A stretch of DNA of 64,000 nt from Hyphomonas oceanitis SCH89 (GCF_000685295.1 NZ_ARYL01000009.1:1-64000); one strand, 5' to 3'. Shown: positions 26,943 through 35,745, counted from the stretch's first letter. Made by a program: numbers and translations. The notes: generated by a model from the sequence alone, not told the origin.

Positions 26943-27596
26943 CTAGAGGGCGCGGGAGGCGCCTTCCAGCAGCGGCGCGAGCGGGTGGGCGATAGCAAGG
27001 CGTTCCTGCGAGCCGTCCTTGCCCATCCGCAGCAGGACCTGACCATCGCCGGTATCCAAGGGCGCAATCAGTTCGCCGCCCTTGCCAAGCTGCTGCAACA
27101 GGACATCCGGCACCTCGGACACCGCGCCTGTCAGGAGAATCCGGTCATAGGGGCCCCGTTCCGGCCAGCCGGCGAGACCGTCGCCATGCCGCACGGCCAC
27201 ATTGCCAAGCCCAAGGTCCAGCATCCGTCTGCGGGCCGCATCGCAGAGGCGGCGATAACGGTCCATGGCAAACACATCCGCCCCGAGCTGGGCCGCCAGA
27301 GCCGCCGTATAGCCACTGCCCATGCCGATCAGCAGGATTCGGGCTTCCCGCATCTGGCGTATTTGCAAAGCCTGCAGCAATTGGCCGGTAACCGCCGGAC
27401 GCGGAATGACCTGTCCGCAGGGAATCGGCAGGATACAGTCTTCAAACGCGAGTTTGTCGATGCCCGGCGTATCAACAAAGGCGCCTCGGTCGATCGTCTC
27501 CATCGCCTTCAGCACGCCGTCGTCGGTGATGCCCTCCTGGCGCAGGTGCAACACAAGGCGCGCGGCCCGGAAGGGATCGGCGATCAGCTCTGCCAT
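26943..27596 (-). CDS. pcm: protein-L-isoaspartate O-methyltransferase
   Basis: A 217-residue SAM-dependent methyltransferase. It has [19 protein letters not shown], the [17 protein letters not shown] block at the place of the canonical GQTISQP loop, and SAM motif [14 protein letters not shown] (88-100). It methylates L-isoaspartyl residues in aged proteins so they can be repaired. The substrate loop is less conserved than usual (PCGQVIPRP). It overlaps surE by 13 bp, the classic surE-pcm pairing. Confidence 0.9.
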   Translation of the reverse strand: MAELIADPFRAARLVLHLRQEGITDDGVLKAMETIDRGAFVDTPGIDKLAFEDCILPIPCGQVIPRPAVTGQLLQALQIRQMREARILLIGMGSGYTAALAAQLGADVFAMDRYRRLCDAARRRMLDLGLGNVAVRHGDGLAGWPERGPYDRILLTGAVSEVPDVLLQQLGKGGELIAPLDTGDGQVLLRMGKDGSQERLAIAHPLAPLLEGASRAL

Positions 27597-28345
27597 GTCT
27601 CGCGGAGTTTCAGGAGATAGGCCTCGTGCGTGAGGTCTACGTGCAGGGGCGAAACGGAGACATAGCCGTCGTAGATGGCACGCAGGTCGGTTCCGGCGTC
27701 GGGTTTGGACAGCTTCCCCTTGTGACCGATCCAGTAATAGTCATTGCCGCGCAGGTCTTCGCGGCGGTCGGTATGGATGATGCTTTCATCCCGGAAACCC
27801 TGACGGGTGATCTGGATGCCGGCCACGTCTTCAGGCTCGCGGTCGGGGAAGTTGACGTTGATGACAACATCCTTCGGCCAGGGCCGCGCCAGAAGCGGCT
27901 TCAGCGTTTTGGCGCCCCATGCCCGCGCCGTATCCCAAGGCAGCGAGCCACGCTCACGGAAGCTCTGCGCCTGGCTGAGCGCGATGGAGGGAATCCCGAG
28001 CTGCATGCCGAACATGGCGGCGGCAATCGTGCCGGAAAAGCTCGTATCCTCGGCAATGTTCTGGCCGCGATTGACGCCGGAAAGCACTAGGTGCGGCGCA
28101 TCAGGCATCAGGTCCTGCGTCGCCAGCAGCACGCAGTCGGACGGCGTGCCGACAATCGCCCACGCCTTGGCGCCAACCTTGCGCACGCGCACGGGCTGGG
28201 TCAGCGAAATGGCGCGGCCCTTGCCGGACTGTTCCTCTTCCGGCGCGGCGATCCAGATATCGTCGCTCAGCTCCTTGGCGATGTCTTCGAGCACGGCAAG
28301 GCCGGGCGCGTTAATGCCGTCATCATTTGTGAGGAGAATTCTCAT
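27584..28345 (-). CDS. surE: 5'/3'-nucleotidase SurE
   Basis: A 253-residue protein beginning [17 protein letters not shown]8-D9 are the metal-binding pair of Sur[23 protein letters not shown] and [23 protein letters not shown] complete the active-site pattern. SurE removes phosphate from nucleoside monophosphates and is linked to stress survival. It is coupled to pcm. In related genomes surE normally follows serS directly; here a repeat-bounded DUF559 gene lies between them. Confidence 0.96.
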   Translation of the reverse strand: MRILLTNDDGINAPGLAVLEDIAKELSDDIWIAAPEEEQSGKGRAISLTQPVRVRKVGAKAWAIVGTPSDCVLLATQDLMPDAPHLVLSGVNRGQNIAEDTSFSGTIAAAMFGMQLGIPSIALSQAQSFRERGSLPWDTARAWGAKTLKPLLARPWPKDVVINVNFPDREPEDVAGIQITRQGFRDESIIHTDRREDLRGNDYYWIGHKGKLSKPDAGTDLRAIYDGYVSVSPLHVDLTHEAYLLKLRETWQS

Positions 28346-28369
28346 AGGGCCACCTCAAAGCGCAGGCTT

Positions 28370-28415
28370 ATCCTCACCCGCTTGCGGGGGAGGTGCCCGA
28401 AGGGCGGAGGGGGGA
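28370..28415 (+). repeat. palindromic repeat copy A (left end of the DUF559 unit)
   Basis: A 46-bp element made of hairpin CCTCACCCG-CTTG-CGGGGGAGG, a second small hairpin GCCCGAAGGGC, and a tail GGAGGGGGGAA. It is the same element as copies B and C with a few base changes; A and B face each other across the DUF559 gene. No T-run follows, so it is not a simple terminator. Confidence 0.85.
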
Positions 28416-28423
28416 ATGCGGAC

Positions 28424-28789
28424 TCAGTCACCATGCACCTGTCTCAATTGATAGAGAATGCCGTCGAGGACGCCATCAAGATTGTCATAGATGTCCGTAT
28501 TCCAGACGCGGTGCACACGCCACCCCTGCCCCCCGAGAAAAACCGTGCGTTTTTGGTCTCTTGTGATCTCGTCATCAGTGGAATGTGTCTCACCATCAAC
28601 TTCAATTATCAGGCGCCGCTCGACGCAGGCAAAGTCAGCAATGAAGGGGCCGACAGGCACCTGCCGCCGAAACTTGAAGCCAACAAGATTCTGACGACGC
28701 AGGTTTTGCCAGAGGATGACCTCGGCGCGTGTCATCGTGCGGCGCAGCGCGCGGGCACGTTTGACGGTTTGCTTCTCGGCTTCGCGCAC
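28424..28789 (-). CDS. DUF559 (Vsr/PD-(D/E)xK-like) endonuclease-domain protein
   Basis: A 121-residue protein with GTG start at 28789. The DUF559 core reads TRAEVILWQNLRR, GFKFRRQVPVGPFIADFAC, then LIIEVDGETH and a C-terminal GWRVHRVWN. D52, E63 and D65 match the PD-(D/E)xK-type acidic cluster of the very-short-patch-repair-like fold, so nuclease activity is plausible. Its ribosome binding site (GGAGG) is the tail of repeat copy B just upstream, and its 3' end is 9 bp from repeat A. It interrupts the otherwise conserved serS-surE neighbourhood. Biological role unknown; a selfish or repeat-linked function is inferred from context. Confidence 0.85.
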   Translation of the reverse strand: MREAEKQTVKRARALRRTMTRAEVILWQNLRRQNLVGFKFRRQVPVGPFIADFACVERRLIIEVDGETHSTDDEITRDQKRTVFLGGQGWRVHRVWNTDIYDNLDGVLDGILYQLRQVHGD

Positions 28790-28790
28790 G

Positions 28791-28836
28791 TTCCCCCCTC
28801 CGCCCTACGGGCACCTCCCCCGTAAACGGGGGAGGA
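28791..28836 (-). repeat. palindromic repeat copy B (right end of the DUF559 unit)
   Basis: The inverted copy of repeat A: hairpin CCTCCCCCG-TTTA-CGGGGGAGG, then GCCCGTAGGGC, then GGAGGGGGGAA, reading on the minus strand into the DUF559 gene. The terminal GGAGG stands 8 to 9 nt before the GTG start and acts as its Shine-Dalgarno. Confidence 0.85.
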
Positions 28837-28860
28837 TCGCGCCACCGCAGCACCGCCCTT

Positions 28861-28912
28861 ATCCTCCCCCGTTTACGGGGGAGGTGGCCCCGAAGGAGTC
28901 GGAGGGGGGAAC
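28861..28912 (+). repeat. palindromic repeat copy C (serS side)
   Basis: A third copy in the orientation of A: hairpin CCTCCCCCG-TTTA-CGGGGGAGG, then TGGCCCCGAAGGAGTC in place of the short hairpin, then GGAGGGGGGAA. It lies 24 bp from copy B and ends 1 bp before the serS stop codon. Copies B and C together form an inverted pair. Confidence 0.85.
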
Positions 28913-28913
28913 T

Positions 28914-30341
28914 CTATGACGCTGCGATCACCTCCAGCCCGCCCATGTAGGGCCGCAGCACGTCCGGCACCGTGATGGAGCCGTCTTCGTTCTGGTAGTT
29001 CTCGATCACGGCGACCAGCGTGCGGCCGACGGCGAGGCCGGAACCGTTGAGCGTGTGGACGAATTCAGGCTTCGCGCCGGCTTCCTTGCGGAAGCGCGCA
29101 TCCATGCGGCGGGCCTGGAAGTCGCCGCAATAGGAGCACGAGCTGATCTCGCGATAGGTGTTCTGGCTGGGGATCCAGACTTCGAGGTCATAGGTCTTGC
29201 GGGCCCCTGCCCCCATGTCGCCGGTGCAGAGCAGCATGCGGCGGAACGGCAGGTTCAGGCGTTTGAGCACTTCCTCGGCACAGCCGGTCATGCGTTCCAG
29301 CTCTGCGAGGCCCGCCTCTTCATTCTCCACGATGGAAACGAGTTCGACCTTGTTGAACTGGTGCAGCCGGATCATGCCCTTCGTATCGCGCCCCGCGCTG
29401 CCCGCTTCTGAGCGGAAGCACGGCGTATGCGCGGTGAAGCGGAGCGGGAGACGGGAGGCGTCGAGGATTTGCTCGCGCACGAGGTTCGTGAGCGGCACTT
29501 CGGCGGTGGGGATGAGCCAACGGACATCACGATTGTTCAGCTGTTCGGTAATGTCGCTCAATACTTCGCTCACGCTGGCAACATCATTCAAGTTGCCGAC
29601 TTTCAGCTTAATTTCTGCGCCTCTTTTCCAAGTATCAATATCCACAACGCTAGAAGCGTTGAATAAATCCTCTTTGAACTTCGGCAATTGCCCAGTTCCA
29701 AAAAGCGCCTCGTCCCGCACCAACAGTGGCGGGCTTACTTCCTCATAGCCATGCTCCTCCGTCTGCAGGTCGAGCATGAATGCGGCCAGCGCACGTTCCA
29801 TGCGGGCCAGCTTGCCGCGCAACGCGACGAAGCGGGCGCCGCTCATTTTCACGGCGCTGTCGAAATCCATCTGCGAGAAGCCGAGATCGCTCTTCAGCGC
29901 CTCGCCAAGATCGGCGTGGTCTTTAGGGTTGTTGATGCGTTTCGGTTCGCCCCAGCGATGCTGTTCTTCATTGCCCTCTTCATCACTGCCGAGCGGCACC
30001 TCGGCCAGCGGCAAGTTGGGCAAGCCCATCAGCAAGTCGTCGAGCAGCGCCTTGGCGGCGGCTTCCTGTTCGCCGGCCGTTTCAATCGTGCTCTTGGCCT
30101 CCGCAACCAGTGCCATCAGGCGGGCGGCTTCGTCCTCATTCTTCTCGGCCTTGGCGCGGCCGATGAGCTTGGAATTCTCGTTGCGGACCTTCTCGGCATC
30201 CTGCTTGTCGGTCACCGCTTTGCGCAGCGCCGAGTCGTGCCGGAGGATTTCGTCGACCGAGTCGCCAAGGCCCGGCTTGCGGCGGTTCCAGGCGGCGCGG
30301 AAAGCGTCCGGATTGTCTCGGATGGCGCGGATATCGAACAT
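28914..30341 (-). CDS. serS: serine--tRNA ligase, with an extra internal segment
   Basis: A 475-residue class II synthetase. The N-terminal coiled-coil arm spans about 28-105. Core motifs are [21 protein letters not shown] (motif 1 region), [29 protein letters not shown] (motif 2) and [19 protein letters not shown] (motif 3). It charges tRNA-Ser (and tRNA-Sec where present). Residues 228-274, between EDLF and WLIPTAEV, are about 34 residues longer than in E. coli SerS. That stretch (about 29520-29700) falls to roughly 45% GC while flanks are near 60-65%. The frame and all catalytic motifs are intact. Confidence 0.96.
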   Translation of the reverse strand: MFDIRAIRDNPDAFRAAWNRRKPGLGDSVDEILRHDSALRKAVTDKQDAEKVRNENSKLIGRAKAEKNEDEAARLMALVAEAKSTIETAGEQEAAAKALLDDLLMGLPNLPLAEVPLGSDEEGNEEQHRWGEPKRINNPKDHADLGEALKSDLGFSQMDFDSAVKMSGARFVALRGKLARMERALAAFMLDLQTEEHGYEEVSPPLLVRDEALFGTGQLPKFKEDLFNASSVVDIDTWKRGAEIKLKVGNLNDVASVSEVLSDITEQLNNRDVRWLIPTAEVPLTNLVREQILDASRLPLRFTAHTPCFRSEAGSAGRDTKGMIRLHQFNKVELVSIVENEEAGLAELERMTGCAEEVLKRLNLPFRRMLLCTGDMGAGARKTYDLEVWIPSQNTYREISSCSYCGDFQARRMDARFRKEAGAKPEFVHTLNGSGLAVGRTLVAVIENYQNEDGSITVPDVLRPYMGGLEVIAAS

Positions 30342-30414
30342 GGATCAGTCCTGAGTTGGCTTTGCCACCCGCTCTAATGCGCGCGGCGCGCGGCGTCCAC
30401 TGTTCGAAACGGTC

Positions 30415-31386
30415 TCAGGCGCGGGCTTCGGCCTGTGTCACGGCCGACTTCACCGCCTTGTCAGGCATGCGGCAGATGACCTGCGTGCCGTTACGCTTTT
30501 GCGGGCGCACCTCAATGCAGGGCTCAAGCGCGCGCAGGCGCATCATCATCACGGCGAAATTGCGCAGGCCGAACCAGGCCGGTTTGCCCTTTTGCGGCGT
30601 CGGCGTGAAATCCGGGATGGCCCCGAGGGCCTTGATGATCTTCTCGCGCGCGATGGGTTGATCGGGCGTACGTGCGCCGAGCTGCATGACGAGTTCCGCA
30701 GCGCGTGTCAGATGCGGGTGCTCGTCTTCCGGTCGGGGCTCTTCGCTGCGCGAATCCATCTCGTCACGCACGGCACTGCGCACCCTCATCATCAGGGGCG
30801 AACGTCGCTCCTGAACCAGGCGCGGTTCGGGCACTTCGGGCGGCGGACTGCGGAAGCGATACCATTTGCGCTTGGTGCGCTCATACTCACACGCGGCCTT
30901 CAGGGCCGACATATGGATCACCGCATCGGCATGCTGGCTGTAAAGCTCGTAAGTGGGGTCGGTTTCCTTGCCGCCCGCGACGACACGCAAACGGGGAGAC
31001 TGGATGCGATTCACCACAGGCACGAAATCTGAGTCGGTCGTCAGGACGATGATTTCTTGAACGTTCTTAAGCCGATCGGTCATCTGGACGGCATCCATTG
31101 TCAGCACGATATCGGCCGAACTCTTGCCGGAACTGATCTTGTTCTTCGCAAAGGCACGGCAGTTGAAAGCCTCAAAGCCCGCGGCCTCGAATGTCTGCCT
31201 GTGCACATCGTGCTGCAGGTTCCAATAGACGCGTTTGCTCAGGAACTTGCGGCGTTTCTGGCGGTGCGACAGCGCGCCATCCTCCAGCCAGAGAACCCAG
31301 TTAGCGACTTTTTCAGTGAAGGCCTCGCCCGTCGCAGCGTGGATATTGTCGAAGTCGACAAGCAGGACGCTGTTAACGCGTGACAA
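30415..31386 (-). CDS. NYN-domain protein (LabA/DUF88 type)
   Basis: A protein of about 323 residues. The N-terminal NYN (PIN-like) domain has VLLVDFDNIHAATGE, then DIVLTMDAVQM and IVLTTDSDFVPVVNRI; the aspartates fit a metal-dependent RNase site. The C-terminal part (TPQKGKPAWFGLRNFAVMM) resembles a small winged-helix, perhaps OST-HTH/LOTUS-like, domain (weak). I chose the TTG at 31386, behind GGAG; the frame is open to a GTG at 31461. Role probably RNA processing, by family. It sits between tatC and serS, which are neighbours in many related genomes. Confidence 0.75.
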   Translation of the reverse strand: MSRVNSVLLVDFDNIHAATGEAFTEKVANWVLWLEDGALSHRQKRRKFLSKRVYWNLQHDVHRQTFEAAGFEAFNCRAFAKNKISSGKSSADIVLTMDAVQMTDRLKNVQEIIVLTTDSDFVPVVNRIQSPRLRVVAGGKETDPTYELYSQHADAVIHMSALKAACEYERTKRKWYRFRSPPPEVPEPRLVQERRSPLMMRVRSAVRDEMDSRSEEPRPEDEHPHLTRAAELVMQLGARTPDQPIAREKIIKALGAIPDFTPTPQKGKPAWFGLRNFAVMMMRLRALEPCIEVRPQKRNGTQVICRMPDKAVKSAVTQAEARA

Positions 31387-31475
31387 AAGGGTTTCTCCCT
31401 GATTCGCGGACTGAGCGAGTGACAGATGTTCTACATCCGACGCCGGAAAGCAACCGTGCACCGCACCAAAATTAA

Positions 31476-32303
31476 CTATTCAGCGGGTGAGTCGGCGTCC
31501 AGTTCAGCCTGCTTCTTCTCGATCAGTTTCACGCAGAAAATCGAGATCTCATACAGGAGATAGACAGGTCCCGTTAGCAGGAGCTGGGAAATGATATCCG
31601 GCGGCGTGAACACGGCCGAGAAGAGGAGAATGATCACGATGGCATACTTGCGGCCACTGATCAGCGTCTGCGCCGTGATGATGCCGATCTTGGCCAGCAG
31701 CGTGAGGATCACCGGCAGCTGGAACGAGATGCCGAAGGCCAACATCAGCGCCATCACCAGCGACAGGTATTCCGAAACTTTGGGCAGCAGCTTGATCGTC
31801 GCCACGCCGCTATTGATCTGCTCCTGCGAGATTGAGAAGCGCGCCAGCATGGGCAGCATCAGCACGTAGACGAAGGCCGCACCGGCAGTGAACAGCAGCG
31901 GCGCAAAGACGAGGAAGGGCCAGAAGGCCCCGCGCTCGTTCTTGTAGAGGCCAGGCGCGACGAAGGCGTATATCTGCCAGGCGATAACCGGGAAGGACAG
32001 GAAGATGCCTGCAAACAGAGCGAGCTTCACCTTGGCGAAGAAAAATTCCATCGGCGCCGTGAAGATCAGCTCCAGCGGTGCGCCGCGCAGCGCTTCGGCC
32101 TTGGCGGCGAAGGGCGCGAGCAGGAAGTCATAGATTGGCTGGGCGACGAAGAAACAGCCGAGCGAGGCAATACCAAGCACGCTCAGCGAGATGATCAGGC
32201 GTGTGCGCAGCTCGGTCAGGTGTTCGAGCAGCGGGGCGCGGCTCGCCTCAACTTCATCATCCAGGATTTCAGGCTGTTCGTCCTTGGGCGGGGTGGTGTT
32301 CAC
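31476..32303 (-). CDS. tatC: Sec-independent protein translocase TatC
   Basis: A 275-residue six-helix membrane protein with the TatC signature: LLEHLTELRTRLI (about 25-37), FAFVAPGLYKNERG, MLPMLARFS and a FQLPVILTLLAKIG helix. TatC binds the twin-arginine signal peptide and with TatB forms the receptor. The GTG start overlaps the tatB stop by 4 bp. Confidence 0.97.
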   Translation of the reverse strand: MNTTPPKDEQPEILDDEVEASRAPLLEHLTELRTRLIISLSVLGIASLGCFFVAQPIYDFLLAPFAAKAEALRGAPLELIFTAPMEFFFAKVKLALFAGIFLSFPVIAWQIYAFVAPGLYKNERGAFWPFLVFAPLLFTAGAAFVYVLMLPMLARFSISQEQINSGVATIKLLPKVSEYLSLVMALMLAFGISFQLPVILTLLAKIGIITAQTLISGRKYAIVIILLFSAVFTPPDIISQLLLTGPVYLLYEISIFCVKLIEKKQAELDADSPAE

Positions 32304-32725
32304 GCAGCATCGTCCTTGGACTTGGGCGCAGGCGCTTCAGGCGATGCGGTGTCTGCCGTGGCCTCGGCCGTTTCGGGGGCGGGTGCAGCAGGCTTTGCGG
32401 CTGCCTCAGCGGCAGCCTTTTCCTCGGCCATGGTCTTCTTCATAACGGCGGAATTGATCTCGCCTTCCATATTGGCGAGGTCGGCCTGCGCTTCGGTCAT
32501 CATGTTGGTGCGCTTGAGGTCTTCGATTTCCTTGCGCAGCTCTTCCAGCTCGCTCTGGCGGGCAATGTCTTCAAAGGCGGCCTGGAATTCACGTGCCATG
32601 GCGCGGCCCTTGCCGACCATCTGGCCGACCTTGCGCATCATCAAAGGCAAATCCTTCGGGCCCACGATAATGAGCGCCGCAAGGGCCAGGACAAGGAGTT
32701 CGGAAAATCCGACGCCGGGCAGCAT
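32300..32725 (-). CDS. tatB: Sec-independent protein translocase TatB
   Basis: A 141-residue protein: MLPGVGFSELLVLALAALIIVGPKDLP, the TatB membrane anchor with the conserved Glu and Gly-Pro hinge. An amphipathic helix (RKVGQMVGKGRAMAREFQAAF) and an Ala/Pro-rich cytoplasmic tail follow. It lies 22 bp after tatA and overlaps tatC. Confidence 0.96.
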   Translation of the reverse strand: MLPGVGFSELLVLALAALIIVGPKDLPLMMRKVGQMVGKGRAMAREFQAAFEDIARQSELEELRKEIEDLKRTNMMTEAQADLANMEGEINSAVMKKTMAEEKAAAEAAAKPAAPAPETAEATADTASPEAPAPKSKDDAA

Positions 32726-32747
32726 TATGCGCCCTCCACCAGGAACA

Positions 32748-32969
32748 CTATGACGAGACTTTCGACTCGTCTTTCTTCTTCGGGGTCACATCAACAAGGT
32801 CGTCCTTGTCGACAGCCTTGGGCTCATCATCATCCGAAAGACCCTTGCGGAAAGATTTCACACCCTTGGCCATATCGCCCATGATGGAAGAAATCCGCCC
32901 ACGGCCGCCGAACAGCAGCAATGCCACCACGATGACGAGAACGATCTGGAGAGGTCCGACTGAGCCCAT
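32748..32969 (-). CDS. tatA: Sec-independent protein translocase TatA
   Basis: A 73-residue protein from ATG 32969, preceded by AGGAGG. One membrane helix ([26 protein letters not shown]) and the FGG hinge lead into an amphipathic helix and a charged tail. TatA forms the translocation pore. The frame is open further upstream, but the strong Shine-Dalgarno and family length fix this start. Confidence 0.95.
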   Translation of the reverse strand: MGSVGPLQIVLVIVVALLLFGGRGRISSIMGDMAKGVKSFRKGLSDDDEPKAVDKDDLVDVTPKKKDESKVSS

Positions 32970-33056
32970 TGGGGCCTCCTGATTAGGTGTTTCGCATTGC
33001 AGCATAGCGCTCCGTTCCTGCTGGAACAATGGGGCGAAGCTGTTAAAGGAAGTGGC

Positions 33057-33833
33057 ATGCGTATCGCGACCTGGAATGTCAACTCGATCAAGGCCCGCCT
33101 TTCCACTGTTCTGGAAGTGCTGGGCGCAATCGAATGTGACGTCGTCTGCCTTCAGGAACTCAAGTGTGAGACTGACGGCTTTCCCTATATGGAGCTTGAG
33201 GAACTGGGCTGGACCTGCGCCGTTCACGGGCAGAAATCCTACAATGGCGTTGCTATCCTCTCGAAATACCCGCTGGATGATGTCCAGAAGGGCCTTTCGA
33301 CCCTTGAGGACGACCAGTCGCGCTATATCGAGGCGCTGGTCATGGCGGAGACGCCAATCCGCGTCGGCGCGATCTACCTGCCCAATGGCAACCCTGCGCC
33401 CGGCGTGAAATATGACTATAAACTTGAATGGATGGAGGCGCTTGAGGGCCATGCGCGTCAGCTGCTGAAGCAGGAAGAGGCCTTTGTCCTCTGCGGCGAC
33501 TACAACGTCATCCCGGGCATTGATGACAGCTGGGACGAGACGGTCTGGGCGGATGATGCCCTTGCCCTGCCTGAAACGAGGCAAGCCTTCCGGCGCCTGC
33601 GCAATCTCGGCCTGACTGATGTGTTCGACATGTGCGACGGCCGCGCGCACCAGTACACGTTCTGGGACTATCAGGGCGGCGCCTTCCCCAAGGATCACGG
33701 CATCCGCATTGACCATCTTCTCTGCTCGCCACAGGCGGCAGACAGGCTCAGCGGCGTCGAGATTTACAGCAAGGCGCGCGAGCTGGAAAAACCTTCAGAC
33801 CATGTGCCCGTGATCGGCACTTTTCAGGACTGA
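33057..33833 (+). CDS. xthA: exodeoxyribonuclease III
   Basis: A 258-residue EEP-fold nuclease from ATG 33057 (AAAGGAAG upstream). It has [15 protein letters not shown] (N7 metal region), CLQELKC (catalytic Glu), [19 protein letters not shown] and the terminal [10 protein letters not shown] (catalytic Asp-His). It is the AP endonuclease/3'-5' exonuclease of base-excision repair. It is monocistronic and divergent from tatABC. Confidence 0.96.
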   Translation: MRIATWNVNSIKARLSTVLEVLGAIECDVVCLQELKCETDGFPYMELEELGWTCAVHGQKSYNGVAILSKYPLDDVQKGLSTLEDDQSRYIEALVMAETPIRVGAIYLPNGNPAPGVKYDYKLEWMEALEGHARQLLKQEEAFVLCGDYNVIPGIDDSWDETVWADDALALPETRQAFRRLRNLGLTDVFDMCDGRAHQYTFWDYQGGAFPKDHGIRIDHLLCSPQAADRLSGVEIYSKARELEKPSDHVPVIGTFQD

Positions 33834-33836
33834 TGC

Positions 33837-34214
33837 CTATTTTTTAGGCGTGCAAGACTGGTTGTAGTCAGCCACGTCCTGATTGTACTGCCGCGCATTG
33901 GCCTGCAAAGCGAACTCCGCCTGCGCGAAAGCCCGCTTGGCAGCATCGAATTCGGCCTTGGCGGAATCGGCGGCCTTGGCGTTGAACGCCGAAGCCAGGC
34001 GCACGATTTGTGCATCCTCATAGCTGTCGCCAAGCGCCTCAGCCTTGGCCGCCAGCGCGTCCCGGTTGGCCGTCGCGGCTTCCAGCTCAGCCTTCTTCGG
34101 TGCCAACGTCACCTGCATGGCCTTGCAGCGCTCAACCTGTTTCGGCGAGAGCGTATCTGCAGCCGCCGGCATTGCGACGGCCACAGCGAGCGAGGCAAGG
34201 AGCAAACGGATCAT
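33837..34214 (-). CDS. small periplasmic helical protein, function unknown
   Basis: A 125-residue protein from ATG 34214, with a signal peptide (MIRLLLASLAVAVAMPAAADT). The rest is almost entirely Ala/Glu/Lys helix (KKAELEAATANRDALAAKAEAL, AAKRAFAQAEFALQ), consistent with a coiled coil. Two cysteines (in ERCKAM and NQSCTPKK) could form one disulfide bridge. No family recognised. An upstream open frame to 34319 adds no signal-like sequence. Confidence 0.6.
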   Translation of the reverse strand: MIRLLLASLAVAVAMPAAADTLSPKQVERCKAMQVTLAPKKAELEAATANRDALAAKAEALGDSYEDAQIVRLASAFNAKAADSAKAEFDAAKRAFAQAEFALQANARQYNQDVADYNQSCTPKK

Positions 34215-34445
34215 GGCGGGGCCCTTCTTCAATATCCTGCCTAATGCCCGATAGCGGCTGAAGCAAACCTGAATAAAGCCGTCACACACTGGCCTCAATT
34301 GGGGCAACGTTCGCCCCATTCCAAAGCCCGCCGAACGCCCAAAGATTAAAAATGATCAATCGCTCACTTGGCCACACTTTTGCCGTATTCAGAGGCGATT
34401 TTGTGATTGTTCGCTCACATAGCGAGCTATTCAGGAGACAGACCA

Positions 34446-34676
34446 ATGACCGCCTTGAACCCACAAACCACCACACAACGCCCCGCACTGGACGTTGCCG
34501 TTACGCTTGATCAACTGGTCGCCCCGCTCGAAATACCGGCTGATCTCAGCCGCGCTCGCTGGGCACCGAAATGGACATTGATCCTGCCCATTGCGATGCT
34601 GGCAGCCTTCACTGTCCCTGCCCTGCCTATGGACTCCGATGGCGTGGCGAACACGGCTGCAACTCATCTGGCCTGA
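34446..34676 (+). CDS. small single-pass membrane protein, function unknown
   Basis: A 76-residue protein from ATG 34446, with CAGGAG 8-9 nt upstream. A polar N-terminus (about 1-40, ending in PADLSRARWAPKW) is followed by one membrane helix (TLILPIAMLAAFTVPALP) and a short tail. No family recognised. The 231-bp region upstream is AT-rich for this genome and holds a 6-bp hairpin (TGGGGC...GCCCCA, 34300-34318) and two copies of TCGCTCAC, so it may carry regulation. Confidence 0.5.
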   Translation: MTALNPQTTTQRPALDVAVTLDQLVAPLEIPADLSRARWAPKWTLILPIAMLAAFTVPALPMDSDGVANTAATHLA

Positions 34677-34687
34677 TCGGTCCACCG

Positions 34688-35722
34688 TCAGCCGCCCGCG
34701 CGCGGATCCTGGGCGCGGCGGTTGGCCACGACCGAGTCGATAATGTTGAACACGGCCGCGAAGTCGCTGAGCAGCTCGCACACCCGGTCCGGGTCATCCA
34801 GCCGCTTGAACATGGTGCCAGGTTCGAACAGGTTGCCGCCCTGCAGCGTGATGAACATGTCGCCGCCATCGAAGCAGCATTTCAGCTTGCCGCCATGGAA
34901 CGCCTCTTCCATGTCGACCAGCTTTTGCATCAGGTCCGGCGTCAGCAGGTAGCGGCTCTCGACCTGATCGGTCGTATAGACTTCGAAGATCTTCTCGAAG
35001 ACAGGATCCTCAAGGCTAGCCCGCTGCATGCCCTTGCCGCCACCGAATCGGTTGAAGAAACCGGCATCGCGCGTCACCAGCGTGCGACCGTAGAAAACCT
35101 TGTCGAATTCAAAGCGCAGGCACTGGCCCTTGAAGACGGTGACCCAGCGCGTCTGCGAACGTCCCTTGGAATCGGTTGTCTGGCGGCGTTCTTCCAGGTG
35201 CGCCTCGAACAGTTCGAACTCCACGCCCTTGCGCGCGCCGGTGACGAGATCCTCATAGCTGGCCCTGTCCCAGCTCGGCACGAGCCCGATTTCCCGGTGC
35301 TTGTGGATCGCGTCCACCTGCCCCGGATCGGCATTGAAGCTGAGCTCGAACTGACGCGCGACCGGCGTGACCAGCAGCGTCTTGGCCTCCTTGGCAAGCT
35401 TTGTGATGTCCCGCGAGCCCCACCAGACATAGCCGAAGCCGACAATGGCCGCGATAAAAGCAACGAAGGGCATCTTCGCCACGAAGAGCCCAACCAGAAC
35501 GCCGATTACCCCGATCGCCCCGCCAACGTAACGCGCCTGTCGCGCCTTGCCGACGGCCGCCAATCTATCGCCTTCACGCGCCTGCAATGCAGGGCGAATC
35601 TCATCCTGAAAGACCTGTCCGAAGTGCTGAAAGCCAGCTGGCAGGTCGGCAAGGGCCACCGTGATCTCGGGGTCCACCCGGGGCGGCTCGCCGTCGGGAA
35701 GGTCAGGTGTCTGGTCCGTCAT
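34688..35722 (-). CDS. DUF3137 domain protein
   Basis: A 344-residue protein with two neighbouring membrane helices (about 66-96, YVGGAIGVIGVLVGLFV and FVAFIAAIVGFGYVWWG) after a soluble N-terminus. The cytoplasmic-type domain that follows has AHLEERRQTTDSKGR, TVFKGQC and FNRFGG, and matches DUF3137. The family has no established function. It lies downstream of the asparaginase-like lipoprotein gene (23-bp gap). Confidence 0.75.
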   Translation of the reverse strand: MTDQTPDLPDGEPPRVDPEITVALADLPAGFQHFGQVFQDEIRPALQAREGDRLAAVGKARQARYVGGAIGVIGVLVGLFVAKMPFVAFIAAIVGFGYVWWGSRDITKLAKEAKTLLVTPVARQFELSFNADPGQVDAIHKHREIGLVPSWDRASYEDLVTGARKGVEFELFEAHLEERRQTTDSKGRSQTRWVTVFKGQCLRFEFDKVFYGRTLVTRDAGFFNRFGGGKGMQRASLEDPVFEKIFEVYTTDQVESRYLLTPDLMQKLVDMEEAFHGGKLKCCFDGGDMFITLQGGNLFEPGTMFKRLDDPDRVCELLSDFAAVFNIIDSVVANRRAQDPRAGG

Positions 35723-35745
35723 AGGTCGTCGTTTCGCGTCTGCAT

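Noticed and set aside
28370-28415. Palindromic repeat as an ordinary rho-independent terminator for surE or serS.
   Set aside because: No T-run follows on either strand, and the same sequence is repeated in both orientations around one gene.
28370-28912. Three similar palindromes as a CRISPR array.
   Set aside because: The copies are in mixed orientation, unevenly spaced and one space is filled by a gene; no cas genes are present.
34300-34318. Hairpin TGGGGC-AACGTTC-GCCCCA as a terminator.
   Set aside because: The stem is only 6 bp, lacks a T-run and lies upstream of both flanking genes.
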